A stretch of 64,000 nt of DNA from Hysterangium stoloniferum (taxonomy: Eukaryota; Basidiomycota; Agaricomycetes; Hysterangiales; Hysterangiaceae), in contig WHVD01000044.1 in assembly GCA_015178975.1 (NCBI GenBank), positions 496,001-560,000 on the forward strand, written 5' to 3'. Positions within the stretch are counted from its first letter, which is position 1. Each line of letters opens with the position of its first letter. The notes below the pieces were generated by a model. The model saw nothing but the letters and a program-made list of their open reading frames with translations. It was not told the origin of the DNA and searched no databases. Positions 24,518-35,935 of the stretch are shown here, one piece after another. The position numbers were made by a program, and so were the translations under genes.

Positions 24518-25638
24518 CTATTTTAAAGTCTCCGATACCCCAAATCCACTTTCCATCCCGACTTCCATCTCATCAGCAATTTCCGCACTTTCCACCATAT
24601 CCTGCACCTCTTCATCATCACTCTCAGATACTTCCGGCCCATTTCCTGACTCCCACCTTTTTTCGACACATTCCGCCAACGGATCATTAGGCTGCTCCCG
24701 TGCCTTATCGGAAAATCTCTCGGATACTGCAATTACACCGATGCTAACCATTATCTTCTCCAGGAATTTGTTTTGCCTCCGGAAGTTCCGGATCAACGAA
24801 CGGAAACCTTTTTCCTGGATTTCATTATGGCGATCTATTGTATCTCGCATTTTCATAACTTCCGTCCCGATAAAGACTAACACGTCAACAGTATCTTTGA
24901 GGAGTTCCATGCCCGTACTATCCGTTTTCGGCACCTCAGTTTCCGCAGCCTTGGCTGCTCCCGAACCTTCCGCGTCATTAGCTTTTTGAGCCTTCTCACC
25001 TTTTGGAACTTTTTTTGAGGCGAGAGTGCACGGAAGTTTGAGAACCGCACAGGGATAGCAAGTTCCACCCCATTTTACCTTCTGTTTCCAACACGTCATA
25101 CTCTGTATGGAACATCGATAACACAGATTTTCATGGACAACTTCCATCCGTTCCAGAGCCTTGACCTTTGGCTTCTGTTTCAGAAGTTAACCAATTACCG
25201 GTCTTTTTTGTAGATGTACTTACTTTAGGACTCGAAGGTCCGGCTTCTCCCTCTACCTCCACCTCCACGGCTTTTCGCTGGACCCAATAGTTATCAGTTG
25301 AAATCACCGAATCTATGGACGGAACTTACCTTTCCTTCCCTTACCTCCTTGAGTTTTTTCGCCACCTCTGCTTCCCGCTGTAACCTTTCCAACTCTTCCT
25401 TCCTTTTCTGAGCCTCTGCCTCCACCTTCACCCGCTCCAACTCCCATTTTTCCGCATCTTCCGCATCCTTCAACTCCTGCATCAACGCCTTCTCCTCCTC
25501 CTCTTGTCGTCGCTTCAACTCCTCCATTCTTTGTCATTTTTGTTGAAGTTCTGTGACCTTCGACATTTTTTGTAGAACGGCAATTTCGGTATCTGAATCT
25601 TCCAGGGTAGTGATGAACAATGGCCGACGAATGGACAT
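24518..25638 (-). CDS. accessory gene antisense to gag-pol, coiled coil plus Zn2Cys6-like cluster
   Basis: Three exons on the minus strand: 25638-25330, 25277-25224, 25174-24518, with canonical GTAAG donors and AG acceptors, giving about 339 codons. Exon 1 begins MSIRRPLFITTLEDSDTEIA and forms a Glu/Lys-rich coiled coil (EELKRRQEEEEKALMQELKD). It holds one in-frame TGA at 25534-25536. Exon 2 encodes an acidic RKAVEVEVEGEAGPSSPK linker. Exon 3 has a cluster C-x2-C-x6-C-x10-C-x2-C-x6-C (CYRC .. CYPC), the spacing of fungal Zn2Cys6 DNA-binding domains. A second helical region (RHNEIQEKGFRSLIRNFRRQ) and an acidic tail ending GFGVSETLK follow. The same gene with the same introns is in element 2, so it belongs to the family. 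It is a retroelement accessory gene; no function is known to me. Confidence 0.75.
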
Positions 25639-25810
25639 ACAAGTTGTGGATAAAGAAACAAAAACGTTAATTCGAATATTTGAAGGTTTTTATACTCAGC
25701 ACATCAGCCGAAACTCTCACCTCCAGAATTGCGTAAATTTCACGACACATAATAATCAGCCGTCGCTTCAATCACTCAGTACCTAATCGCCTCTATGGGA
25801 TTTCGGCCTA

Positions 25811-25822
25811 ACAGGGGGGTAC
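25811..25822 (+). promoter_or_regulatory. polypurine tract of element 1
   Basis: ACAGGGGGGTAC directly precedes the 3' LTR and is the expected plus-strand primer. Element 2 has the complementary sequence beside its LTR. Confidence 0.75.
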
Positions 25823-26386
25823 TGTTACGACCCGTTCCCAGATGTTTCAATAACTGACTTCCGATCTCTGACTTCCGACCTCTGACCTCCGACTACGGAA
25901 CATCACAGTTACTGTATCATCCGCGTTCTTCGTTTGTTCTGCATTTGGTAATTTGTCCGTTGACAAGTATTCACTTGTTTGTTTGTTGTATTCCTGTTTC
26001 GGAATATTGTCTCCCTATTATGTATTATTGTATTTCCATTTAAACACACTTCCGTTTCCGTCTTATTATGGTCTTAGTTTGTAGTACAATAACGAGTAGA
26101 CTTATATTAGTTTCCGTGAATTTGTACTTTACCTTAGATCTGATATCGACTTAGTTTCTTATTCCTCCTCCCGTCTGTCTGTACGCTCGATATTCGGAAC
26201 TCTTCGGAACTCTGAATATCCATATCTTCCGTTGTAAGTTTTACTTCCGAAATTAAGGACATTGAGCGTTTGCGTAGAGGTGCAGCACATAAGCTGAAGC
26301 TGACGTCTTGACCTTATCCACGAGTTTCCAACTTCCCGGTGACTTTCCGATAGTTCCGGAATAAGTTCCTGACACGGCACTTAACA
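25823..26386 (+). repeat. 3' LTR of element 1 (564 bp)
   Basis: Uninterrupted LTR from TGTTACGACCC to CTTAACA, followed by the GAATT duplication. It carries the AGATCTGATAT word at 26136-26146 and the CAGC..GCTG hairpin at 26283-26296. Confidence 0.93.
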
Positions 26387-26948
26387 GAATTGAAGGAGGT
26401 GGAAGAGGCGGAAAAGTGTGAGTTGGAGTGGGTGAAGGCAGAAAAGGAGGTGTGGTTACAGAAAATGGCAGAGGATTGGAGGTTGAAAGAAGAAATAGAG
26501 AAAAAGCAGTGGGAGGCTGAGGCAGCAGAAAAGTGAGTAAAGGAGATAAGGGAGGGGAAGGTAAGTGAAAACAACAATGTTCCATGTTTCTTCCGATAAC
26601 AATTGAACACAGTGAAAAGCCGTGGAGGTGGAAGTAGAGGGAGAGGCTGGGCCTTCAAGTCCTAAAGTAAGTGATTCTGTAAAAGGTCAGAAGTTGACTA
26701 ATTTCTGTAACAGAAACAAAAGGTCAAAACTCCAGAATGGATGGAAGTCATCCACGATAGCCCGTGTTACTGGTGCTCGATTTGGAACTTGACTTGTTGG
26801 AAGCAGAAGGTAAAATGGGGTGGAACTTGCTATCCCTGCACAGTACTCAAACTTCCGTGCACTCTTGCTGTGAAGAGGGCTCCAAAAGGTGAGGAGGTTC
26901 AGAAAACTGATGACACAGAAAATTTGGGAATGGCCAAGACTGCGGAGG

Positions 26949-27788
26949 TGTTACAACCGGACAATCCTGCCGGACTCCAGGCACTAACCCGTACGCCCCC
27001 ATGCGCTACAAGCACCAATCGTCTGTTTATAGGATTTCCCGCCCGGATTCCGTTACGTCAAGACTCATTACGTTCAACCTCAATATGACACATATCAGTC
27101 ACCGGACTTCCCCTGGACTCCGTCTCTGTCTATGTCTGTCTTCATCCCACGCATCAGTCACCGGTCCCCACTTAGAATCCCGTCACCACTCTAATCGAGC
27201 CCCATCCCCATTTTAGTCAAATGACCTGTCACAATTTAGGACTCCACTCCCGCTCCATTTCCCATTATGGGTTATGCTTTGTCACGATCCGGACTCCACT
27301 CCATTCCGTTCCGTTCCTAACACCAATTTGGTGTTTACTATTCCCATTTCATGTTTTGTTAGTTTCATTTCACCATTACTGGATTTGGTATATCATTCAC
27401 TCCATGGTCTATATAAACTGGCAGATATTGTACATACAATCCAGTCAGAAAATTAGCTTAGATTCCCCCCAGTAATCTAATAACATTTTCCACTCTAAAA
27501 CCTTACTTAATTCACATCACTCGCACTAGTCAGAGCCCACGGGCTCCGGCGCATCTATCTCTCTCAACTATCTCGACTTACGACCCACGACCCCCGACTT
27601 ATAACCCACGCCCCCCGACTTACGACCTATGACCCACAAACCCCGCCCAGACTCCCCGGGATCCTCGTCCGTCTGTTTGAAATTGGACAACACGATCTAG
27701 CGAGGGTGCAGCCTATAAGCTGAATCCAAGTCCTACCGGATATCCCACAGGTTTCTCCGGAAACCCAGCCTGTGTGTGTATCCTAACA
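26949..27788. mobile_element. solo LTR C inside the accessory gene of element 2
   Basis: 840 bp from TGTTACAACCGGAC to TATCCTAACA, flanked by GGAGG at 26944-26948 and 27789-27793. It contains C-rich short repeats (GACCCACGACCCCCGACTTA type) near 27570-27640 and the CAGC..GCTG hairpin. No internal region is left. Confidence 0.87.
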
Positions 27789-28298
27789 GGAGGCTGAAGT
27801 GCTGAATACGGATAGTTCTGGTGTCAGACTTCTTAAAGACACCGTGGATGCACTGGTGTTTATCAGGTGGAACTGATGAAGATGCAGGATGCTTTAGAGC
27901 ACCATAATGATATCCAGGAAAAAGGTTTCCAGTCATTGACCCAGAATTTCTGGAGGCAGAATGATTTTCTGGAGAAGGTAATGGTTAGCATTGGTGTTAT
28001 TGTGGTTTCCGAAAAGTTTTCCGATAAGGCAAGGGACCAGCCAAATGATCTGTTGGTGGAATGTGTGGAGAAAAGGTGGGAGTTGGGGAAAGGGCCAGAA
28101 AGTGAGGATGATGAAGTACAGGATATGGTGGAAAGTGCAGAGATTGCAGATGATACGGGAGTTGAAGCAGAAGGAGGATTTGGGGTGTCGGAAACTTTAA
28201 AATAGTTGCAATAATATTTTTTGACTTGCATGATTTTGAAGGAATGAGTGTCAGATCAGAAGTATCAGAAAATAAACAGAAAAAGAGCGGAAAGAAAG

Positions 28299-29655
28299 TC
28301 AGAGTGACAATAAAGGTCTGGGTTTACTAGAATACGTGGTGTGGAAGTCTGTTACAATTTCCATAGCATGTCCAAGTTCCATAGCCAATATCCATGAAGT
28401 TTCTTCATCGGTACCTTCATAGCCTGCCCATTTGACCAAGTAGAGCAATTTACAAGTACATTGGTGATTGTCGATTTTAGAATCCAAAATCTTGGAAACT
28501 TCAAATTCAGGCTCTCCGTCAATGATGACCGGAGGAGGCAGAGGTTGAGTATGTTCCAGGATATTGTTAGGAACACAAGGTTCTAACATGGAAATGTGGA
28601 AAATGGGGTGAACTGCTCACATACTATCAGGAAGTTGGAGAGTCCAGGAAAGTGAGCTGGCTTGTGCTATAATTTCAAAGAGGCCTAAGAATTTCTCACC
28701 AAGTTTTTTAAAGGGTCGGGTAGTTCAGAAGAATTGAGCTTTTACAAAAACCTGATCACCAATTTTAAAGTTAGGAGGCAGAATCCTGTTTTTGTCTGTG
28801 GAACGTTGATAATGTTCCTGAGTGGAAGAAATAGCTTTCCGAAGTTCTTGATGTAACGAGTCGAGGTTAGTAATAAATTCTTGAGCACAAGTGGATGCCA
28901 AATCTTATTCAGAATGTACTATGAGATTCAGATTATAGCCTTTATTGGCAAAAAAGGGAGAGATGCTGGTAGTTGTGTTTGGAGAGTTATTGTAGGTGAA
29001 TTCTGTGAGCAGAAGAAGGGATTTCCAGTTTGTCCTGTTGGTAGTTGCAATAGATGCGGAGATATTGTTCCAGGGTTTGGTTAACACATTCTGTTTGTCC
29101 ATCACCTTCCAGATGATATCCCGAGGTGAAGTGTAATTTCATATCAAGGGCTTTTCTGAGGGCCTGGAAGAAATGGGAAATGAACTTGGAGCCTCGATCA
29201 GAAGTTACATGAGATGGAACACCATGTTTGGAAAATATGTGAATAATGAAAAGTTCTGCTAATTGTAAGGACGTAATTGTATTGTGAGTGGGTATGAAAA
29301 TTCCTTGTTTTGAGAATTGATCCACAACAACTAGGATAGATGTAAAGCCTTCGGAAGTTGGAAGTTGTTCGATAAAATCCATGGAAATTGAGTTCCAGGG
29401 TTTTTCCAGTATTGGAAGTTGCTTGAGAAGGCTGTACGGCTTATGTCTCTGGGATTTAGAGTGTAAGCAGGTGGTGCATGACTTACAGAACTGGGTTACG
29501 AAATCTTGGAGGTTGGGCCAAGTATATTCTCTTCGGATTAGACCAAGAGTATTGTTAATGCCATAATGTCCAGAGATTGGATGATCATGTTTGTACTGAA
29601 GTACACAGAGTCAGAGATTATTGGAATCTGGAATGTAAATACATCCATTGAGACG
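28299..29655 (-). pseudogene. integrase and chromodomain of element 2
   Basis: From right to left: IPIISDS .. HDHPISGHYG-like zinc region at about 29540-29650 (frameshifted), core SMDFIEQLPTSEGFTSILVV at 29382-28987, then degenerate C-terminal parts with several stops. The chromodomain segment is at 28589-28299 (LLYLVKWAGYEGTDEETSWI). The core near SEGFTSILVVVD is better preserved here than in element 1. Confidence 0.88.
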
Positions 29656-31505
29656 GTGTGATGTATTAGCCTTACTTTAATACTGTTTTCTGAAAAAGGA
29701 GTCCAATGCTCTATCAAAATGTGCAAATACTCAATTCACTGCAAGGTAAAATAATTTAAGTATTTGATATTAATCAGTGGCAGCCTAAATAGACTTAGAA
29801 CCCCTGAAGTCAAGAGTTTTGAATATATGCACCCTACTTCACAAAGAAGGTTTTGAGAGCTGCTTGTGCAAGCTTGTTCTTTTTCTGTGAAAATATATAC
29901 TTAAAATATGAATAACAATTCACTGATTCAGAATCTAGATTCAACTTCGATTCTAGCTAGTTTATATATATTTTATACTATTTATCAAACAGTAAAAATA
30001 TTTATAAACAGGTCAAAAGATTAGATATAGAATAAAACACTATTTGGCTAATATATGCTTTATTTACGCTAACCTACAGGTCTACTGTGATACTAATCTA
30101 ATGTAGTCTTAGGATCTTGCAAGGATATTCTCAGTATTTATTTATGTGAATATGCTTTACTGATTCACAATGAATGAACAATGGAACAAGGATTATTTGC
30201 AATGTAATAATCAGTCAAATGACTCAACTAGAGGTGACTGAAGTCTTAGAGTACAAATAACAATGTAGAGAAAACTAATAATCAGTACTCAATTAAGAGA
30301 TGACTATAGTATAAGATTATTTATATATTATTGGTTGATAACCAACAACTCTAACTGAGGTGGAAATAATATATAAAAGATAGCCAGCTGCTCAACTAAG
30401 AGGTGGCAAAAGGGAACAAAAGGGAACAACTCAGATTGAGGTGACAAGGGGAACAGCAGATCAGTCAACAACTCAGATTGAGGTGACAAGGGATCTGATT
30501 GGGCCAACAACTCTGATAGAGGTGGCAAGGGTTTCCAATAGCTCTGATAGAGGTGGAATTAGATGTCCAACTGCCAGATAGGGGTGGAGTAGCCTGCTTG
30601 CTGCAGTGACACACACAGATGTGGTGGGTTGATGAGATGATATGATATTGATTTATTTTCAAGGCTGGAGCTGAGCTCCTTATATACATTTTAGTCTGAG
30701 ACATTTAGAAGATTCTAGAAGATTGAATGATGTCATTTAGAATTTTCTAGAATTTTCTAGAGCATTGTGGAAAGTTCTAACTACTTCTAAGACACTATAG
30801 AATGTTCTTGGCACAATAGAACATTCTGGAATCTTATAGAATATTCTACAATATTCTATCTATTATTAGTACATATTATCTACTATTCCATTGAAAGCCA
30901 CTGGAATATTCCAGGGAATTTCCGGTTTTTGCTGTAGTAGCATATATGATGACATAATGCTCTCGTGCCTGTGTGCGCATATGACACCCTTCGCGTCTTG
31001 TGACTGTCACGCGCCCTTGTGACAACTGTCACCCATTGTGACGGCTGTGATGATTTTCCCGTGCACCGTGTAATAAGGCTGATTTGATATTATTATATAA
31101 TTATTATATTTACTTTTAGTTAACTATAAATATTATAATATTTTATTATAATAATATAAATATATATTGCCTTGAATATGCGTGATTATTTCACATAGGA
31201 TTTTGTCCTTGTTGGAGTTTGAAATGTCATGTGAATATCACATGATCTCTTCATGCGTTGTGTGTAAGTGCTGAGTCACCAGTGTATGACATATTAATCA
31301 AAAAAGAATAAAAGATAGAAATTCCATAGCTTGCTCAATTTATAAGATAAAAATACAAAATAAATTGCATAAATTCAATATAAATCAAGACAATATTGTA
31401 CAATTTTGTTGTTGCGATATAATAACATTTAAATATTCTTTCTCACAATTTGTTAGGGGAGATTGGTTAAAAAATTGGAAAAAACCTAGAAATATGTACA
31501 TAACA
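29656..31505. mobile_element. TG..CA insertion in the integrase of element 2 (large solo LTR?)
   Basis: Element 2 coding sequence stops at GAGACGG and resumes after ACATAACA at GACAGATG. The 1850-bp insert starts TGTGATG, ends TAACA, and is flanked by GACGG and GACAG (one mismatch), which suits an LTR element. No protein was recognised in it. It is AT-rich and has short tandem stretches around AACTCAGATTGAGGTGACAA (30427-30490). Confidence 0.65.
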
Positions 31506-31623
31506 GACAGATGAAACCTTGAGAGTCTTGTGACCATCAGGGTTGTTCGGGATTATTGGGGACTTCTAGATGTGGCTTGAGGGCTGGATTGGAGGTGAGT
31601 GCAGAAAGGATATCTTGATGTAA

Positions 31624-32797
31624 TCACTCAATGTCCATAATCATGATGCTACACATAATTGGATAGTAGAGGGAAGTCGCTCGGATAGATGCGGAAAGTT
31701 GCTGTGTTGTAAAAACTGGTTTCAAGTTATGCAGATTAACAACAGTGTAGTTACTTTCCCCCTCTTTAGGATAGATGTTCCATCGTCGGGTCATGGCATC
31801 TGGTTTCCTACCAAGATGTCCAGGCTGGAAACAGATAATCATGTTGAAAGTGGAGAGTAATTAAGACCAGCAGGCTTGCTGGTGGGTCAAAAGTTTTGTA
31901 GTGGAAAAATATTCGAGATTTTTGTGATCAGTAATGATGTCAACGGGAATTGTGGAACCTTTGAGGTAGTGCCGCCAATGTTTGAAAGCTTCAAAGATTG
32001 CCAAAAGTTCCTTATCATGAACGTTGTAGTTGAGTTCGGAGATGGAAAGTGTCTGAGAAAGAAATGTGACCGGATGAATTTCACTGTTGGAATATTGAAT
32101 GGAAAGAATCACGGCAATCACATAGTCAGAAGCATTGGTTTCCACAATAATTGGAACATCTGGTTTCCAATGAGAAAGAATCGGAGCAGAAGTGAAAGCA
32201 TTTTTCAAGGTCTGGAAAGCAGAGTGGCATTTGTCATCAAAAACCCATGGTTGAGATTTATGGGTAAGGCAAGTGAGCAGTATTGTAATATCCGAGTAAT
32301 TCCAAATAAAATGTTGGTAGAAGTTTTCAGAAACCTAAAAATGACTGGATGTCTTTGACTTTCTGTGGTTCAGGCCAGTCACAGACAACTTGAACCTTAG
32401 TTTCATCTATACGGAGACCATCAGGTCTGATAATGAAACCTAAATATTCCATGTCAAAATAGTATTTTTACCATTGGTGAAAAGACCATTTCTTTTCGGA
32501 GTCTTTGGAAAACTTCATGGACCTGCTCATCATGAAGAGTGGGATCCTCGGAAAATACCAAAATGTTGTCCAAATAAACTATGACACATATGTCAAGCAT
32601 GTCGGAGAATATATCATTAACAAAATGTTGAAAAGTGGAAGAGGCATTGGTAAGGCCAAATGGCATAACCAACCATTCAAAGGATCCATAGCGAGTTTGA
32701 AAAGCAGTTTTCCATTTGTCGCCCTTGGCAATTCAGACCAAATGATAGGTGTGTTTAAGGTCTATTTTGGTGTAAATCTGAGCTTTCTGTGGGGCAT
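31624..32797 (-). pseudogene. reverse transcriptase and RNase H part of element 2
   Basis: RNase H at 32208-31861 (VETNASDYVIAVILS, NYNVHDKELLAIFEAF) and its continuation GHLGRKPDAMTRRWNIYPKE at 31842-31624, the piece that element 1 has lost. Reverse transcriptase at about 32797-32454 reads [20 protein letters not shown] and YLDNILVFS. One catalytic Asp is Asn (YLDN for YLDD). Coding resumes beyond the insert at 35580. Confidence 0.88.
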
Positions 32798-33506
32798 TGT
32801 AATGTATTCAGGGGTTTCTCTTAGATAGCTCAATATATGCTATAGTGTCACAGAGCTTCAACAATAAAACAAGCAAAGGTCCAGTAATTTAAATACTGAT
32901 AGATTAATGAGCTGTGCTATTAAGCTTAAACAACTCAAATCAATGCTTATTTTGATTATTGAAAGGTTCAATAGAACAATATATGACTCTTTTAGCAAAT
33001 AAAAGAACTATTCCTTGAGAATAGGGGCTGGAAGCTGAATATATATACAGTAAATTGGCAGAGACTTGATATAAGAGCTTCGGATTCTTGTATACCTATT
33101 TGTAACTAATAATAGTTATTTAACAAGGTGTTAAATAATTTATTAATAGAGAAAATAATTTGTATTGAATTTCTAGTGTGCTTGTACTTGATTAATTCAC
33201 TAGCTTAAGGGATGGGCCTTGAATAATCTAGTATTGGCAGGGAATTTCAGTACAGATACTTAGATACTTATTAGGTTTATTAAGTAATTAATAAGCCTAA
33301 AGGGTAGCTGTGAGGCTGGGGGAACTTAGATGATTAGCTAAGTTCAAGAGTTGCTGACAAAGATTTCAAGCAAGTGTAGGTGCTTGTAGTTAGTGTATCA
33401 GACTAAGGCTATTATTGTCCTTAGGATGATTAGATAAGCTTCTGTGCTGTGTTGCAAAATATGAGTGTGATAGATTGATTTTATTGGAAACTTGGCCCTC
33501 CTTATA

Positions 33507-35097
33507 CAGTGACTTACAAAATGTATCCAATGTTTTGTAGTTTCAGCTTATATATGCTATATCCCAGTAGATAAAATAGTAGAAATCACCAAAATATCTG
33601 TGAACATGACCTATCATGTATATATGGATATGGTAGAACTATATTATGTAATATCATATATGGAAACACTATGAATATTTTAATAGAGAGGGCTCATTGG
33701 ATTGACAGGTTCTAGCATGAAAACCATGTGCCTATGTTGATTGTTTGCAGTTGTTTATGTTTTTCAACATGTCATGTGATCATTCTATACTACAGTATAA
33801 GTAGAAGGGCTTTCTCAGCTAAGATTCCCTCAATTCTAACTATGCATCCCCTTTCCACTGCTGCCCAGTATGAGATCCTTTTTCTACTTAATGCTGGCCA
33901 TTCTGCCAGACATATTTCAGTTTCTACTGGCTATAGCAATGCTACTATCTCTAGACTTTGTTCTAAACACTGTTCCCACCTTTCTAAGTCCTCTGGTAGT
34001 CACCCTTCCAAACTCTCCACAGCCAACATCCATTTTGCACAACACCTTATCAGCTATGGAAAGGCTGATACAGCTGTAGATGCAACAAAGGCACTTTGCA
34101 CTATCACCAACCAGTCACTCAATCCTCAAACAGTGTGTTGTGGACTCAAGGCAGCTGAGATGAAGCCTGTGGTAAAGAAGAAAAGGCCTCTTCTGTCTAA
34201 GAGGCATAGGAAGGAGAGGATGGATTTTGCTTTGGCACATCAGGATTGGACTGTGGAGGATTGGAAGAAGGTGGTGTGGTCTGATGAGACCAAAATTAAT
34301 AGGCTGGGGTCAGATGGCAGGAAGTGGGTGTGGAAAAAGGCAGGGGAGGGCTTGAGTGACAGGCTGGTTGAGAGAACCCTGAAGTTTGGTGGTGGATCTT
34401 TAATGGTTTGGGGGTGCATGCTGTGGGAGGGGGTTGGGTATGCATGCAAGATTGATGGAAGGATTGATGGGGATCTCTACATCCAGGTTCTGGAGGATGA
34501 CCTGCAAGCAAGTCTTAAGGACTATGGTAAATCTGCCAATGGTATCATCTTCCAGCAAGACAATGACCCCACGTATACCTGCAAGAAGGCCCAGAATTGG
34601 TTCCAAGAAAATGGTTTCAGGGTTCTCTCATGGCCAGAACAGTCTCCTGACTTGAATCCCATTGAACACCTATGGAATCACCTGAAGAGGAGGTTGGCAG
34701 GGTATGAGAATGCACCCCAGGGGATGGAAGAGTTGTGGGAGAGGGTGGTGGATGAATGGTACAATATTGATGAAAAGGTGTGTCAGGATTTGATTTAAAG
34801 TATGCCTAGGAGGGCTTCAGATGTATTAAAGGCAAAGGGTGGCTACACTAAGTACTAAATACTAGTAATTTCCTGCCTAAATGTGTCAGTTACAAAATGT
34901 ATCCAATGAATGCTCTCCATTGAAATATTCATAGTGTTTCCATATATGGATATTACATAATATAGTTCTACCATATAAATATATACATGATAGGTCATGT
35001 TCACAAATATTCTGGTGATTTCTACTATTTTATCTACTGGGATATAGCATATATAAGCTGAAACTACAAAACATTGGATACATTTTGTAAGTCACTG
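33507..35097 (+). mobile_element. Tc1/mariner element B
   Basis: 1591 bp between CAGTGACTTACAAAATG and its reverse complement, with about 200-bp terminal inverted repeats. TA is duplicated at 33505-33506 and 35098-35099. Repeat R copy 2 shows the empty site (CTTATATACATTTTGATAAC at about 40989-41008). It encodes an almost intact transposase. Confidence 0.95.
33842..34858 (+). pseudogene. Tc1-type DD34E transposase, one stop from complete
   Basis: About 338 codons from MHPLSTAAQYEILFLL. The N-terminal helix-turn-helix is followed by WSDETKINRLGSDGRKWVWK, FQQDNDPTYT and SPDLNPIEHLW; 34 residues lie between the second Asp and the Glu. A single TAA (34796-34798) interrupts DLI*SMPRRASDVLKAKGGY; the related copy A has Glu there. 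The usual DPKHT motif reads DPTYT. Cut-and-paste transposition is the family role; this copy is probably inactive. Confidence 0.92.
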
Positions 35098-35579
35098 TAT
35101 ACATTTTGATAACTATATAAATAATTAGCTAATTATTTATTTTATGAGGTCATTAGTTAGGTCATAATGACCTCATATTCTACCTATTTTTTACCCTTTA
35201 TTTATCATGTGATTCCTCTCTCTGAGACAAAGGTTCCAACCTTCAGCTTGAACATGAAGGTTCAAGGCCGTGGTCCTGGGACGGAAGCAATTGATGAGTT
35301 GGCGGAATCAATTAATGACTTGAGTAGTCACATCCGTGACTTGTGTGATATCCAGACACCGAAGGCTTATCTAATAAGTCACATGACTTCAAAAATGCAC
35401 AAACAAGGTGTATAATAGCATTATATGAGCTCATATATGCTATTATTATGTGAAGTTAAAAGGAATAAGGCCTTTTATTTCACAATAAAAATATAATAAA
35501 AATACAATAAATTCGAAAAAACATTAAATAATCCACAGAAAATTAAGAGAATATTATGAGATAAGGCTGATACTTCACA

Positions 35580-35930
35580 GGCATCAAGTAAGTCGGTAAC
35601 GAGTGGAAGTGGATATTTATCTTTCTGTGTTATGGAATTTAAATCTCTGAAATCGACACAGAGTTGAAGGGAACCATCCTTCTTGATAAAAAGAATGGGT
35701 GCTCCACACGGAGACTTTGAGGCATGGATAAAACCTATTGACAGATGTTCATCCAAGAACTCCCAAATAGATGAAAGTTCTGATTGGGATAATGGGTAAA
35801 TAGGTCCTAATGGAGGGTTTGAACTGGGCTCAATATTGATTTTTAAGTCGTACGGCCTATGTGGTGCAAGCTGGTCAGCTTTTTACTTACTGAAAATGTC
35901 CACGAAATCATGGTATTTTTTGGGAACTCC
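35580..35930 (-). pseudogene. 5' part of reverse transcriptase, element 2, ending at a chimeric join
   Basis: Reads [60 protein letters not shown] toward the insertion at 35579. At about 35930 it joins element 3 sequence. Confidence 0.85.
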
Positions 35931-35935
35931 CGGAG

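Larger units (their letters stand above)
16731..26386 (+). mobile_element. Ty3 chromovirus element 1, full length with two LTRs
   Basis: Bounded by LTRs starting TGTTACGACCCGTTCC and ending CTTAACA, with a perfect 5-bp target duplication GAATT at 16726-16730 and 26387-26391. Order: 5' LTR, primer-binding site, gag, protease, reverse transcriptase-RNase H, integrase, chromodomain, an accessory gene on the opposite strand, polypurine tract, 3' LTR. It lies inside the accessory gene of element 2. Gag-pol carries three in-frame TGA codons, some frameshifts and one deletion, so this copy cannot make a full polyprotein. The two LTRs differ mainly by C/T and G/A changes. Confidence 0.93.
16617..28205 (+). 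pseudogene. accessory Zn2Cys6-like gene of element 2, split by two insertions
   Basis: Copy of the gene described at 24518-25638. It starts MSIRQPLY at 16617, is cut at 16730 by element 1, and resumes at 26387 (ELKEVEEAEKCELEWVKAE). It has the same intron positions (around 26570-26620 and 26670-26713) and then the cluster CYWC-x6-C-x10-CYPC-x6-C. It is cut again at 26949-27788 by a solo LTR and finishes at 27867-28205 (EKGFQSLTQNFWRQ .. GGFGVSETLK). There is a frameshift near 27866 and stops in the coiled-coil part. It lies opposite in sense to the pol of element 2, just as in element 1. Confidence 0.8.
32798..35579. mobile_element. LTR-like repeat R, copy 1, carrying a Tc1 element
   Basis: Inserted in the reverse transcriptase of element 2 with a perfect GGCAT duplication (32793-32797 and 35580-35584). 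It starts TGTAATGTATTC and ends ATACTTCACA. With the Tc1 element removed it is about 1.2 kb and matches repeat R copy 2 at 40292-41550 along nearly its whole length. The TG..CA ends and 5-bp duplication indicate a solo LTR. An 83-codon open frame is shared by both copies but no protein family was recognised. Confidence 0.82.
15855..35930 (-). mobile_element. Ty3 chromovirus element 2 (nested host, 5'-truncated)
   Basis: Minus-strand LTR retrotransposon whose parts are spread by later insertions. From its 3' end leftmost: 3' LTR (15855-16423), an accessory gene on the opposite strand (16617-28205), chromodomain, integrase, RNase H and reverse transcriptase (about 28299-35930). It is a sister copy of element 1: the proteins match block by block (for example VKWAGYEGTDEETSWILA). 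Insertions within it are element 1 (16731-26386), a solo LTR (26949-27788), a TG..CA insert (29656-31505) and a 1.2-kb LTR-like repeat carrying a Tc1 element (32798-35579). Its gag, protease and 5' LTR are missing; the copy ends at a join to element 3 near 35930. Many stops and frameshifts show it is dead. Confidence 0.85.

Noticed and set aside
35167-35415. 82-codon frame shared with 41059-41331
   Set aside because: Both lie at the same place in repeat R; similarity reflects DNA homology of the repeat, with no protein family behind it.
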